Assembly: GCA_029245125.1 (NCBI GenBank)
Contig: JAQWPZ010000295.1
Span: forward strand, 1 to 41,571
Reading direction: 5' to 3'
Length of the DNA stretch: 41,571 bases
DNA from: Rubripirellula sp.
Lineage (GTDB): Bacteria; Planctomycetota; Planctomycetia; Pirellulales; Pirellulaceae
The translations under genes were made by a program, and so were the position numbers. The notes beneath the pieces were generated by a model, which worked only from the letters and a program-made list of their open reading frames with translations, did no database searches and was not told the DNA's origin. Of the stretch, positions 1-8,853 are shown one piece after another (within the stretch, counting starts at the first letter, position 1; the number at the start of each line of letters is the position of its first letter).

Positions 1-421
1 TGTTCTTGAGATGCTGATCAATGGAAATTCCCATCGACCAACCAGCAGGCGTATCCGAGCCTCCCTGCACGTCACCGGGAAACAACTCGACGCCGGTAAG
101 CAAACAGCCGATGCCGCGCATATGGCCGTCACCGTCGCCCCGAATCTTATTATCAATGCCCTGCAGAGTGAGCAGCTGATCCTTGAATGGCTCGAGTGGC
201 TGAAGGATCCGTTTCAACCCACCATGCGATCCCTCCTGATCAGGCCAGAAGTGCTTGGGGATCACACCGTTGGGACTAAACACAAACACAACCCGTTGCT
301 TGCGATGTTGCGCGGGGGCAGCTCCCAAGCTAGGCAGAGCCCATAAAAACTGGGTGGCTGCCGCCCCGACCCCTAGGTCTCGCATAAATTGACGTCGCGA
401 CGACTCGATGTGCATGCTCAT
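1..421 (-). CDS. DUF1552 family exported protein, N-terminal part (runs off left edge)
   Basis: This open frame has no stop before the window edge, so only about the first 140 residues are present. Translation begins [17 protein letters not shown], a twin-arginine-type leader followed by an alanine-rich hydrophobic stretch. It continues into segments typical of DUF1552, such as [28 protein letters not shown] and [20 protein letters not shown]1552 proteins of planctomycetes are exported proteins of unknown activity, almost always encoded directly after a DUF1592/DUF1588 cytochrome, as here (50 bases downstream). ATG codons at 421 and 415 are both possible starts, and no clear ribosome binding site separates them. 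The family call is firm; the function is unknown. Confidence 0.88.
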   Translation of the reverse strand, partial: MSMHIESSRRQFMRDLGVGAAATQFLWALPSLGAAPAQHRKQRVVFVFSPNGVIPKHFWPDQEGSHGGLKRILQPLEPFKDQLLTLQGIDNKIRGDGDGHMRGIGCLLTGVELFPGDVQGGSDTPAGWSMGISIDQHLKN

Positions 422-471
422 GATTTGATCCAGGGTCTTGCAATAACGGAAGACGACTTGGGAAACGTAGT

Positions 472-2859
472 TTAATTGACCGAGGCCCCGGCAGGGACTT
501 CGGCGGGGACTTCGGCAGGAGAGTGTTGGGCGACGACCACCGCAATCGAAACAACCAATTGCCGAAAACTGTAATTTGAGGCTCGAAAGGAATCGGTCAG
601 CTGATCTGCCAACTGCTCGCCATAGGCTGCGATCGGCTGCTTCACGAAATGCTCGAACGTTGCCTCCACAATCGATCGCTGAACCTCTCCAGAGTTGGCC
701 AGAAAATCACCCAGCTCGCGTCCGCCATCAAACGCTACCGCCTGCCCAGACCGAGATCGGTAGCCACCGCGGGCATCGATCGGCTGGCCGTGTTCCTGTT
801 GCCTAAATCGGCCAACACTATCGAAATTCTCCATCGCAAAACCGAGTGAGTTGATTGTCTGATGACACACCTGACAATTCACTTCCCCGGTCTGCAACTC
901 GACGCGTTGCCGCGTCGTTAAGTTAGGATGCAACTCCGGATTGAGTGGTGTAAAAGCTTCGTTGGGTGGCCTCAGTACACGCCCCAACACATGACGCGTC
1001 AAAAAGACACCGCGATGAATCGGAGAGGTTGTTTCGTGATAGGCAAGATGACTCATCAACAACGGATGCGTCAGCAAACCCACATGCACCTCCGAATCGT
1101 GAACACTGCGGTTCAAGCCCCCACGCGAATTTGGACTGTCTGCGTCTGCCCCCGGGAGCGACTTCCAAGCATCCCCATAAAACGCTTTGATTCGGTTATT
1201 GGTAAACATCCAATCGGCTTGCAGCAACTGCCGAAAATCGCTTTGATCGCTCCATAATGCCTCGTCGATGAAAGCATCGAATGACGTTCGCAGATCACTG
1301 ACCAAGGCCTGATCAAAATCGGGATACCGTTCACCATCTTTCACGATCTCACCAAGGTCCCCCATGTCGAACCACTGATAAACCAAGTCACGTGATTTTG
1401 CTTGGACTCGATAATCTTCCACCATCCGCTCGGCAGCGTTACGAATCGCTGCCTCCGTTTCCAGCTGATCTTGCTGGGCCTTCTTTACGAGCCAATCATC
1501 CGCCGGCAGAGAGTCGTGCAAGATGAGCGCAAGACGGTTAGCCGCCCGTCGACTTGACGATCGCCTGACGTCGAGTGCCGGATACAAGAAGCGAGGCGAC
1601 TTTAGCATCACCAGCAAGACTCGCTTGATCGCTTCCCCATCATCTTCGGCTTGATCGATTTGCCGATCGACGTATACCGATCGAATCGACTCATCAACCG
1701 GACCCCGAAACGCAGTCTCAATCAAATCGTGCAAAAAGCCCCGCAGTCGTCCGCGATTGTCATCTGAATCATCCCGATGCCTGCGAAGGTAGTTCGGATA
1801 GAGCTCATCGATCGCAATCTGCGAGAATTCGATCGCGGCATTTGTCGTCGACTCCTCCCAAGCCCGATCAACGGCAGTCCCTCGCTCATAACCGTAGCTT
1901 CGATCGTCTGGAGGCAACTTCGCCTGCAAAGCAAAGGAGTCCGGCATCTCAACGGGGATTAAGTGGGACTCGGGGATGACCTCCTGCTGTCCACCCGGGG
2001 GAATCCAACACAACGAAATTTTCGCGGGCGGCTGATCCGTCTTTCGCTTGCGTTGAAAAAACTCGATCTCCAATGGATAAGCCCGGCCGCCGGTCAGGTA
2101 CAAGACGCGGCGAAACTCATCGCGGCCAGCCGATTGAACGTGATTGTTCACCAAAACCCGACGGTCGGCACCAAAGTCCATCGTGCATGAGCAAGTACTT
2201 CGGAGGATTAACTCATAACGACCGCTTCGATCGATCTTCAACGAGCCATTCCAGACAATCCCAAAGTCCTTGGCGTTGATCCCCTCGCCTGGCCCTTGAT
2301 CTCCAAAGTCGAATTCCAAAGTCGGATCGACTCGATCGATCTTTTTCTCCTCGTCTTTGCGGCGAGCCCCGTTGTAGTAGCGGCCTTGGAGCCCTCGCCG
2401 GGACTCAACGCGAGCCGGACGCCCCATACTGCCGTACAAGTCAGCCAAAGACTGCCTTAGCTGTTCAGCCGTCAATCGAGACAAAACCACACGAGGGGGG
2501 CGATTTCGAACCTGAGCTGCTTCGCTGTAAAAACGTTCGTGCATGAACGAGGCAACTGCCTCAGCATCCACTCCCACACAACCCTCGGGATTCTCTTCCG
2601 GCATCGTCTCAATGACCAATTTCGCCAGCTCTTTGACCGTTAAATCCCCGGTTAACGAATTGGGATAGTGGGCCTCAACACCTCGCCCGCCCGCTCCGTG
2701 ACAGTTTTGGCAAAGTTTTTGAAACACCGCTTCGCCCCGTGCGATCAGTTCATTGGCATTTGCCTCCGATGCAGCAACACGCGATCCGCATACACAGAAC
2801 GAAAACGCAAACAGACACGAAATAGCGACAACCATCGCTAGCAAAGGTCGATGCATCAT
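472..2859 (-). CDS. DUF1592/DUF1588 planctomycete diheme cytochrome c with PA14 domain
   Basis: A 795-residue exported protein. A hydrophobic signal peptide (about residues 1-31) is followed by a c-type heme site, CQNCH at C50-C53-H54. A PA14-like beta domain (about 160-300; [12 protein letters not shown], then [19 protein letters not shown]) is inserted after the DUF1587 region. The DUF1595/DUF1592 ([14 protein letters not shown]), DUF1588 ([22 protein letters not shown]) and DUF1585 (C-terminal) modules follow in the usual order. A second heme motif, CQVCH, lies at C662-C665-H666. The family acts in the periplasm and is presumed to be a redox enzyme; the PA14 domain suggests carbohydrate binding, which is inference. 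It is probably co-transcribed with the DUF1552 gene downstream. Two adjacent ATG codons (2859 and 2856) are possible starts and neither has a good Shine-Dalgarno sequence. Confidence 0.92.
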   Translation of the reverse strand: MMHRPLLAMVVAISCLFAFSFCVCGSRVAASEANANELIARGEAVFQKLCQNCHGAGGRGVEAHYPNSLTGDLTVKELAKLVIETMPEENPEGCVGVDAEAVASFMHERFYSEAAQVRNRPPRVVLSRLTAEQLRQSLADLYGSMGRPARVESRRGLQGRYYNGARRKDEEKKIDRVDPTLEFDFGDQGPGEGINAKDFGIVWNGSLKIDRSGRYELILRSTCSCTMDFGADRRVLVNNHVQSAGRDEFRRVLYLTGGRAYPLEIEFFQRKRKTDQPPAKISLCWIPPGGQQEVIPESHLIPVEMPDSFALQAKLPPDDRSYGYERGTAVDRAWEESTTNAAIEFSQIAIDELYPNYLRRHRDDSDDNRGRLRGFLHDLIETAFRGPVDESIRSVYVDRQIDQAEDDGEAIKRVLLVMLKSPRFLYPALDVRRSSSRRAANRLALILHDSLPADDWLVKKAQQDQLETEAAIRNAAERMVEDYRVQAKSRDLVYQWFDMGDLGEIVKDGERYPDFDQALVSDLRTSFDAFIDEALWSDQSDFRQLLQADWMFTNNRIKAFYGDAWKSLPGADADSPNSRGGLNRSVHDSEVHVGLLTHPLLMSHLAYHETTSPIHRGVFLTRHVLGRVLRPPNEAFTPLNPELHPNLTTRQRVELQTGEVNCQVCHQTINSLGFAMENFDSVGRFRQQEHGQPIDARGGYRSRSGQAVAFDGGRELGDFLANSGEVQRSIVEATFEHFVKQPIAAYGEQLADQLTDSFRASNYSFRQLVVSIAVVVAQHSPAEVPAEVPAGASVN

Positions 2860-3533
2860 GAGGGAGTCTTCTTGAAGCAGCAGGCGGAAGGGTATCGTCC
2901 CGATCTCGTCGAAACGGGCTGGTAGTTGGGGCCGAAACCAGCAGCCACCGCGGACTTACCAAGGCTCGCAGCCATGGGAAACGGCTGGCAGGCTCGCAAA
3001 GTCTCGGCTGGCAGGCTCGCAAAGTCTCGGCGTGATCTGATTTATCGAAGCCGAATCGCCAGTCAGCTTCAGGGGGTGGCGGGGTTTGTTGGGGGGGGGA
3101 CTGGCATAATCGGACGCCAGCGCTGAGGTGGGGGAGATCCACATTATAAGACGTCAGGTGCGGAAACGAAAAGCGTTTACAACGAATTGCAGCCCTGCCG
3201 GAGGGCGAAACCACTGAAACGAGAGCTCTTGTCCCGGCGATGCCGCTCACGAATTCGATCACCAACAGCAAAACCTCACGCCTCGCAGGAAGCAAATGAG
3301 TCAAAATCTGTGCAATTCTCACTGACGAAGATGCCCAAAAAACGCCGGCCAGCCATCGGGTTTGAGGAATTGCTGAGGACTGAGCGACAGAAGTTTTCAC
3401 TTGGGCTTGCGATTGGTGATTGATCCGCCATACTGGCGCACTTCGCTTTTTGAGAGCGACACCGCGCAGAACGTGCGCGAATGACAAAGTGACTCTGCTA
3501 TTTTGAAACGGGCTGGGGAAGGTTGCTGGACTG
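2860..3533. other. Intergenic region with short tandem repeat and G-rich tract
   Basis: This 674-base gap separates the divergent DUF1592 and rplY genes. Open frames here are short or lack family signatures, and I do not believe any is a gene. It contains a perfect 23-base tandem duplication (2983-3005 and 3006-3028) and a strongly G-rich plus-strand tract at 3072-3099. The promoters of both flanking genes must lie here, but I could not pick a convincing -35/-10 pair. Confidence 0.6.
2983..3028. repeat. Two perfect tandem copies of a 23-base unit
   Basis: The unit beginning ggctggcaggctcgcaaag occupies 2983-3005 and is repeated without change at 3006-3028. A partial relative (aaggctcgcagcc) lies just upstream. 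It is in non-coding DNA between divergent genes. It may be a slippage product or part of a dispersed genomic repeat. Confidence 0.85.
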
Positions 3534-4163
3534 ATGGCCGAATTATTGGAAGTTGAAAAACGCGAGCAAACCGGCTCGAGAGCAAGTCAGGTTTTGCGGC
3601 GAGCGGGACGAGTCCCGGTCGTGCTGTACGGGCACGGTGAAAATAACGAACATTTGTCGGTACCGGCAAAGCAAGTCGAAGCCTTGATTCGCCACCACAG
3701 CAAAACTGTGGAATTGGCTGGTGCGATCAAAGACACGGCACTGGTAAGCGACGTGCAATGGGATCCATTGGGAATTGAGGTTCTGCACTTGGACCTGATT
3801 CGCGTGAACCTGAAGGAAATGGTCGAGGTGACCGTTCCAATTCAGACTCACGGCGAAGCAGCTGGTAGTCGCCAAGGTGGAGTTTTGATCGAAAACACCC
3901 ACGAGGTTGACGTCCGCTGCTCTGCTGGCAGCATCCCTGATTCGTTGCGACTCAACGTCACCGAACTTGGCTTGGGAGCGCATTTGAACGCCAGCGATCT
4001 TGAACTACCGGAAGGGGTTGAGTTAATCACGGCGGCTGACACCACACTGGTCCATATCGAAGAGCCGAAGGGCGAAACGGACACCGGTGAAGCAGCCATC
4101 ACCGGTGCTGAACCAGAAGTTATCTCCAAGGGTGGCGATAAAGACTCTGGAGAGGAGGGCTAG
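3534..4163 (+). CDS. rplY: 50S ribosomal protein L25, long CTC form
   Basis: A 209-residue protein that binds 5S rRNA in the large ribosomal subunit. The N-terminal L25 domain (about 1-90) shows the family pattern REQTGSRASQVLRRAGRVPVVLYG. A C-terminal TL5/CTC beta domain (about 95-185) follows, with VEVTVPIQTHGEAAG and GGVLIENTHEVDVRC. The acidic tail (about 186-209) is low complexity. The ATG at 3534 has a purine-rich stretch (gggaagg, 3516-3522) 11 bases upstream. It is the first gene of the rplY-pth-rpsF-ssb-rplI cluster; pth follows after 32 bases, as is common in bacteria. Confidence 0.95.
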   Translation: MAELLEVEKREQTGSRASQVLRRAGRVPVVLYGHGENNEHLSVPAKQVEALIRHHSKTVELAGAIKDTALVSDVQWDPLGIEVLHLDLIRVNLKEMVEVTVPIQTHGEAAGSRQGGVLIENTHEVDVRCSAGSIPDSLRLNVTELGLGAHLNASDLELPEGVELITAADTTLVHIEEPKGETDTGEAAITGAEPEVISKGGDKDSGEEG

Positions 4164-4195
4164 TCGGCCCGGGCCAAACGCCCACTGACAATACC

Positions 4196-4870
4196 ATGAA
4201 ACTGATCGTTGGCCTCGGCAATCCAGGTCGCAAATACGAACAGACCCGACACAACGTCGGTTTCGTGGTGGCGGCCATCGTGGCCTCCAAGATTCATGCC
4301 GGACCCTCGAAGAATCGCTTCGACGGGGATCTGACAGAAGGAATACTTGACGGCGAAAAACTGGCCATTCTGTGGCCACAAACGTTCATGAATGCCAGCG
4401 GCAGGAGTGTTCGAAAAGCGTGCGATTTTTATAAAATCAAGCCAGAAGACGTATTGGTGGTCTGCGATGACCTCAATTTGGCTTCAGGCCGTGTTCGATT
4501 GCGTGCTACCGGTTCTGCTGGTGGCCAAAAAGGAGTGGCGGATATCATCCGTCACCTCGGAACTGAAGAGTTCTCGAGGCTGAGGATCGGAATCGACCGA
4601 CCGCCCGCGGGTTGGGATGTTTCCGGATATGTACTGGGAAAATTTACTGATCAAGAGAGAGAGAAGATCGAGTCGGCTTCCGACTCGGCTGCCCAAGCGG
4701 CACTCGACTGGGCCCGCAAAGGAATCGGCTATGCGATGAATCGCTACAATGCTGAGCCCAAAGCGAATCGAGCAAAATCGAGTCAACCGCGAACGAATTC
4801 ACCCAACAAGACAAAAACCAAGCCGAAACAATCGGCTGATCCTTCCAATCCCTCACCGGACCAAGACTGA
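4196..4870 (+). CDS. pth: Peptidyl-tRNA hydrolase
   Basis: A 224-residue cytoplasmic enzyme that releases peptides from prematurely dropped peptidyl-tRNA. The N-terminus MKLIVGLGNPGRKYEQTRHN is the family signature and contains the catalytic histidine (H19) and its partner asparagine (N9). The conserved VVCDDLNL segment carries the catalytic aspartate, and GSAGGQKGVADIIRHLGTEEFSRLRIGI is also typical. The core ends near residue 188. A Lys/Pro/Ser/Asn-rich basic tail of about 35 residues is extra compared with most Pth proteins and may aid RNA binding (inference). The usual rplY-pth order is kept. Confidence 0.96.
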   Translation: MKLIVGLGNPGRKYEQTRHNVGFVVAAIVASKIHAGPSKNRFDGDLTEGILDGEKLAILWPQTFMNASGRSVRKACDFYKIKPEDVLVVCDDLNLASGRVRLRATGSAGGQKGVADIIRHLGTEEFSRLRIGIDRPPAGWDVSGYVLGKFTDQEREKIESASDSAAQAALDWARKGIGYAMNRYNAEPKANRAKSSQPRTNSPNKTKTKPKQSADPSNPSPDQD

Positions 4871-4884
4871 GAGATCTACCAAAC

Positions 4885-5334
4885 GTGGCTAAAAACACTT
4901 ACGAAACGCTGCTGATTCTCGATAGCAACCACTACGCTCGCGACCCGAGCGGCATCAGCAAACGACTCGAAGAAATCGTCACCGAAGCTGGTGGGACCGT
5001 AATGGTCAATCGACTTTGGATGGAGCAAAAACTTGCCTACCCAATCGATAAGCACCAGAAAGGCACTTACTGGTTGATCTACCACGAGATTGAGGGAGTT
5101 AACATCCCTACGATGGATCGTGCGTTCCAACTATACGAGCCGCTGCTGCGTCACATGACCGTCAAGCTCGAAGCGAGATTGGTTGAGCCGATCTTGGCAA
5201 ATGCTCGAGGCGAATCGGTCAAGGTATCGACACCCACTGATTCCTCGACAACCGAGGAAGGGGAAACCGCAACCGATGAGGCAGCTGCTGATAAGCCAGC
5301 AGCCGATGCGTCAACCGAAGCTGCGTCGACCTGA
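4885..5334 (+). CDS. rpsF: 30S ribosomal protein S6
   Basis: A 149-residue small-subunit protein that normally pairs with S18 on the platform of the 30S subunit. The S6 fold is recognisable from YETLLILDSN near the start, GGTVMVNRLWMEQKLAYPIDKHQKG and LRHMTVKL. The start is GTG at 4885, with gagag about 11 bases upstream. The core ends near residue 108. The remaining roughly 40 residues are a Thr/Ala/Glu/Asp-rich tail, longer than in the E. coli protein before its modification. Only 14 bases separate it from pth, so it is almost certainly in the same transcript. Confidence 0.95.
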   Translation: MAKNTYETLLILDSNHYARDPSGISKRLEEIVTEAGGTVMVNRLWMEQKLAYPIDKHQKGTYWLIYHEIEGVNIPTMDRAFQLYEPLLRHMTVKLEARLVEPILANARGESVKVSTPTDSSTTEEGETATDEAAADKPAADASTEAAST

Positions 5335-5353
5335 TCCATTTATTTTCCCAGGC

Positions 5354-5382
5354 AGCGGGATCGACAAGATCGATTTCCCGCT
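5354..5382 (+). promoter_or_regulatory. Hairpin in the rpsF-ssb spacer
   Basis: The arms agcggg (5354-5359) and cccgct (5377-5382) enclose a second pairing of atcg with cgat (5360-5363 and 5371-5374). This gives a bulged hairpin in the 83-base spacer between rpsF and ssb. No T-run follows, so it is not a classical terminator. It could be an RNA-processing or translational control element. Seen in sequence; function is inference. Confidence 0.4.
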
Positions 5383-5417
5383 AGAGCCCTGCAGTTCCTT
5401 GTTTGGGGGCAAACACC

Positions 5418-5951
5418 ATGGCTAGTTTCAACCGCGTCATTTTGGTCGGTAATCTCACCCGAGATATCGAACTGAAGTACACCCCTGGTGGAACAGCCGT
5501 GACCGACCTTGGTTTGGCCGTCAATGATCGACGAAAGTCCGCAACCGGCGAATGGGTTGACGAAACGACATTCGTTGACGTGACGCTCTGGGGACGGACC
5601 GCGGAGGTCGCCAGCGAGTACCTCGGCAAAGGGTCACCGATCCTGGTCGAAGGTCGACTCAAATTGGATACCTGGGAAACAGATGGCCAGAAACGAAGCA
5701 AACTGAGAGTCGTCTGCGATCGCATGCAAATGCTCGGTGGGACTGGTGGCGGTGGCGGTGGCGGTGGCCAGCGACCCAGCGGCGCGAGCCAACAGGCTAG
5801 TGGCGGCGGCGGACAGCAAATGAGTAGCGGCGGACACCAACCTAGCGGTGGTGGCCACCAAGCCGGAGACGCCGGGAACGCTCCCGGCCAACGTGAAGCA
5901 CAACCGACCGGCGGCGGACAAGGTTACGACGAACCGGACATTCCGTTTTAA
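5418..5951 (+). CDS. ssb: Single-stranded DNA-binding protein
   Basis: A 177-residue protein that coats single-stranded DNA in replication and repair. The OB fold fills residues 1-105 ([44 protein letters not shown]). A Gly/Gln/Ser-rich linker with a run of glycine codons (about 5746-5766) follows. The acidic tip DEPDIPF, which docks partner proteins, ends it. I chose the ATG at 5418 because gggggc (5405-5410) sits 7 bases upstream and MASFN is the family N-terminus. An in-frame TTG at 5403 would overlap that binding site. Confidence 0.96.
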   Translation: MASFNRVILVGNLTRDIELKYTPGGTAVTDLGLAVNDRRKSATGEWVDETTFVDVTLWGRTAEVASEYLGKGSPILVEGRLKLDTWETDGQKRSKLRVVCDRMQMLGGTGGGGGGGGQRPSGASQQASGGGGQQMSSGGHQPSGGGHQAGDAGNAPGQREAQPTGGGQGYDEPDIPF

Positions 5952-6013
5952 CCGACGCCAAATCGATCCATAGAAAACACCGATACCCTTTATCATTCCA
6001 TACGAGTTCTGAC

Positions 6014-6562
6014 ATGCCTGGGACCCAACGAACCCGCAAATCTCAGATGTTTAAACGCCTTCCCAAAGGCGAGAATGGCGGCATCCAATTGTTGCTGATT
6101 CACAACGTCGAACACCTCGGCAAACAGGGTGAGATTGTCGAAGTCAAAGCTGGCTACGCACTCAACTACCTGCTGCCGCAGGGATTGGCTGCTGTCGCAA
6201 CCGAACATCACAAACGAATGGTCGACAAGCATCGCGAGAAACTTCGCGCCATCGAGCTTGCGAAACTCAGCGAGTACCAGTCGTTGGCTGATGAACTGGG
6301 ACGCCAGTCGATCACCATCGAAGCCAACGCCAACGATGAAGGCCATCTGTATGGCAGCGTTGGACCACATGAGATCGTGGACGGGCTGAAGGCCGCTGGA
6401 TTCACCTTGGCACAGGATCAGATCCGGCTAGAAGGCCCTCTGCGTGAACTTGGCCTCTACACAATCCGAGTCCACCTCCACAGCGAAGTCGACGCGAGTG
6501 TCAAAGTTTGGGTAGTCCCAACCGCGGCTGCCGACGATGCCGCGACGGGATCCGAATCCTAA
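6014..6562 (+). CDS. rplI: 50S ribosomal protein L9
   Basis: A 182-residue large-subunit protein that binds 23S rRNA near the L1 stalk. The N-terminal domain is clear (HNVEHLGKQGEIVEVKAGYA, then NYLLPQGLA). The connecting helix follows (residues about 70-100), then the C-terminal domain (GHLYGSVGPHEIVDGL, LRELGLYTIRVHLHSEV). About 20 residues precede the usual L9 start (GIQLLLIHNVEHLG), so the chain is somewhat longer at the N-terminus than typical. ATG at 6047 is an alternative, though it too lacks a good binding site. rpsR, normally between ssb and rplI, is missing here. Confidence 0.95.
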   Translation: MPGTQRTRKSQMFKRLPKGENGGIQLLLIHNVEHLGKQGEIVEVKAGYALNYLLPQGLAAVATEHHKRMVDKHREKLRAIELAKLSEYQSLADELGRQSITIEANANDEGHLYGSVGPHEIVDGLKAAGFTLAQDQIRLEGPLRELGLYTIRVHLHSEVDASVKVWVVPTAAADDAATGSES

Positions 6563-6572
6563 TCAGTTACGA

Positions 6573-6655
6573 GCGGGTGTGGCGGAATTGGCAGACGCGC
6601 CAGATTTAGGATCTGGTGTCCATTGGACGTGAAGGTTCGAGTCCTTTCACCCGCA
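6573..6655 (+). tRNA. tRNA-Leu (anticodon UAG)
   Basis: The acceptor arms gcgggtg (6573-6579) and cacccgc (6648-6654) pair fully, with A6655 as discriminator. The anticodon stem ccaga/tctgg (6600-6604, 6612-6616) encloses a seven-base loop with TAG at 6607-6609. The D-arm (ggcggaattggcagacgc) and T-arm (ggttcgagtcc) are canonical, and the long variable arm fits a class II leucine tRNA reading CUN codons. The CCA end is not encoded. It lies 10 bases after rplI and may be processed from that transcript. Confidence 0.96.
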
Positions 6656-6689
6656 CTGCCGTCACCCAAACTGCTGGGTGATTGGCAGT
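6655..6689 (+). terminator. Hairpin immediately after tRNA-Leu, possible terminator
   Basis: Nested inverted repeats actgcc/ggcagt (6655-6660, 6684-6689) and tcaccca/tgggtga (6662-6668, 6675-6681) form a strong stem-loop directly after the tRNA. The following bases (cgttgttcg) are only weakly T-rich. It could be a poor intrinsic terminator or a 3' processing signal for the tRNA. It is the likely end of the rplY-to-tRNA transcript. Confidence 0.5.
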
Positions 6690-6836
6690 CGTTGTTCGCT
6701 CCGCATGCCGCAACGCGTCATGTAGCGGGAGACCACGAGCGTTGCCCGCCTGGGAACCTGACGGACTGCAAGATCTGGCTGGTCGATTCTCGATCGGGAT
6801 TTCACTGAAGAGCAGAGCAAAAGTGTCTGCGTCGCG

Positions 6837-7934
6837 TTATTCGTTGCCGATCCCTTTCGGCAGTTTCTGCTCGGCAATGAAGCGTTTGATCATCCACATG
6901 TGACCGTAGGTCAGTCGACAACCCTGCATGTCGTTAACGACGTCTTGCATCGATTGATAACGGTCTTGGGGATCCTTGGCGACCATCTTTTGAAAGATGC
7001 CATCTACCTCGGGTGCCAAGTCTTCCCGCGCTTCCAGCAGAGATGGAATGTCTTGTTCACGATGCGCAACTAGCCGCTCCATTGGTGTCTCACCTGCGTA
7101 GACAGCGCGTCCAGTAAATGCATAGTGCATCGTGCATCCGAGACTATAAATATCCGCCCGAAAATCGGCATTCCTCGAATTCAGAGCTTGCTCGGGTGCG
7201 ATGTAATCAGCGGTCCCCATCAGTGCCCCCTCCCTCGTCAACTGCGTCAACGTTTCGGACGCATCGGACATCGACTCGTCCTGAATGATGCGGGCTAACC
7301 CCATGTCGAGGACTTTGGCGGTTCCGTCGCGATTTACAAGCAAATTGGAAGGTTTGATATCGCGGTGGACGATCCCCTTAGCATGAGCGTAGGCCAAGCC
7401 TTTGGCAGCATCGAGAATGTGATCGAAGGCGGTCAGCACCGCAAGCTTTTTCTTGACCTCCAAGACTGCGCCAAGGTTAAGCCCATCGACGAACTCCATC
7501 ACAAGAAATTCCCTGCCTCCAAATTCACCTCCATCCATGGCCGTGACAATGTTCGGGTGCTTTAAACGGGAGGCCAGTTCAATTTCTCGACGAAAGCGTT
7601 TGACGGCAATCGCACTACCGACGGTCTTCGGAGTCATCATTTTCAAGGCGACAAGATCGTGGGCATCCCGTCTTCGCGATTTGTAAACAATCCCCATACC
7701 GCCTTGCCCGATCCGGTCCATGATGAAGTAGTCACCTACCAACAAAGGGTCCGACCGGGTCTCCAAAATAATTTCCGCCTGAAACTCGGTCAGCTTGTAA
7801 CGCTCCACAAGCTGACCCGCCAAAACGTCCACGCTAGATGACGCCCCATCCGGCTCAAACAACCTCAGCTCTTCGAACGTCATCAGCCCGCTGCTACTTA
7901 ACTTCTCCGCAAACTGTTGGTAGCTAAGCGTCAT
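6837..7934 (-). CDS. Hanks-type serine/threonine protein kinase, soluble
   Basis: A 365-residue kinase with all catalytic elements: the glycine loop IGQGGMGIVYK, the ATP-binding lysine in VALKMM (K98), HRDIKPSN with catalytic D192, a DMG in place of the canonical DFG (VLDMGLAR), and GTADYIAPEQA. Residues 1-75 form the alpha-helical extension common in planctomycete kinases (YKLTEFQAEIIL). Unlike many bacterial relatives it shows no transmembrane segment or sensor domain after the kinase domain, so it is probably cytosolic. ATG at 7934 is preceded by gagaaag; an in-frame TTG at 7973 is less likely. Its substrates cannot be inferred. It stands alone and is transcribed towards the tRNA. Confidence 0.93.
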   Translation of the reverse strand: MTLSYQQFAEKLSSSGLMTFEELRLFEPDGASSSVDVLAGQLVERYKLTEFQAEIILETRSDPLLVGDYFIMDRIGQGGMGIVYKSRRRDAHDLVALKMMTPKTVGSAIAVKRFRREIELASRLKHPNIVTAMDGGEFGGREFLVMEFVDGLNLGAVLEVKKKLAVLTAFDHILDAAKGLAYAHAKGIVHRDIKPSNLLVNRDGTAKVLDMGLARIIQDESMSDASETLTQLTREGALMGTADYIAPEQALNSRNADFRADIYSLGCTMHYAFTGRAVYAGETPMERLVAHREQDIPSLLEAREDLAPEVDGIFQKMVAKDPQDRYQSMQDVVNDMQGCRLTYGHMWMIKRFIAEQKLPKGIGNE

Positions 7935-8853
7935 CAAACGGCTTTCTCGGTCACATATGGACACTGCAGACAAACGTCCCCACGCGGAAAACGTTATTGT
8001 CGTAGGCGGAATCGATCAGATCAAGGATCGATTTCGTTGGCGGCAAGGCCATCCCGACCGGAGACTGGAGGGAGAACTTGCCTCCCGTACTAGAGCCCGC
8101 CTCGACTTAATCGCAGGTCCTGGTTTAACCGCAATTCCCGGGATAGATGGTTTTCCTGGACGTCCTCCCAGTTTGTTTGATTCGACCCGGATCGCAGATA
8201 CCATTGCGTGCGATCCTTCGCGTCATGCGATGCCACGCAAACGGCTTAACATCCCAAATCATAACCCGCGTTTAAACGACTCCCCTCCTGCCGAATTACC
8301 CGCCAAAAAACCATTTTGGCCCATCTTCTGCTTCCGCCCCACCAATCGCCAAACACCACGGAAGCTTCTCGCTCTGAATTTCAATTTCGGGCTCCTGAGT
8401 GGATTGGCGGGACCTGGAGAGCAACGTCGACGATCGGCAGACAACCCAGGAACAGCACCAAGGTGCCCCTAAGCCCCATCACCCCACGCTAGCGGAGCCG
8501 AGACGGCCGGTACGAGTGGCTCATTGACCATTTCAAGACTGGCAAATACATTTAGCCGGGAATTGACGTGTTTTTGGGCCGCGAGCGTTCTCCTCCGGAG
8601 ACTCCCTGGCGGTACTCAGATTGCCCCTGACACCCCGGCCTCTCAGGCGCGGAACCGGCGATATTGAGCCCCAATCTCGAGTTTTGCGACCGCAACTGAA
8701 TTCAGTCAGAGCAGGGTCCGCACGAACTCGCAACCGTCGGCCCGCGATTTCGAATCACCTCCGATTCGGTATCCCAAATTTATTCGGTTGACGCATCTGA
8801 ACAACAGACCAACGCAAACGATCCATCTACCACCGGCTTGTTAGAGAGAAACC
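7935..8853. other. Long intergenic region upstream of kinase and ppdK
   Basis: About 920 bases between divergent genes. Open frames here (for example 7957-8472 plus and 8533-8733 minus) lack recognisable domains and are probably spurious. Two structural features stand out: an 11-base-pair hairpin at 8007-8036, and a segment at about 8533-8733 whose minus-strand translation (LRGRGVRGNLS, ESPEENARG) resembles the low-complexity translations often seen for dispersed intergenic repeats in planctomycetes (inference from memory). Promoters for both genes should lie here but were not identified. Confidence 0.5.

Noticed and set aside
2750..3487. Minus-strand open frame of 245 codons across the DUF1592/rplY gap
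   Set aside because: It overlaps the start of the DUF1592 gene in another frame, has no domain pattern, and is rich in Arg/Ser/Pro typical of shadow translation; it also includes the tandem repeat.
5746..5766. Glycine-codon repeat (ggtggc units)
   Set aside because: It is simply the flexible Gly-rich linker of SSB and is common in that protein.
7957..8472. Plus-strand open frame of 171 codons before ppdK
   Set aside because: No family resemblance, proline/arginine-rich composition, no ribosome binding site, and overlap with the kinase leader.
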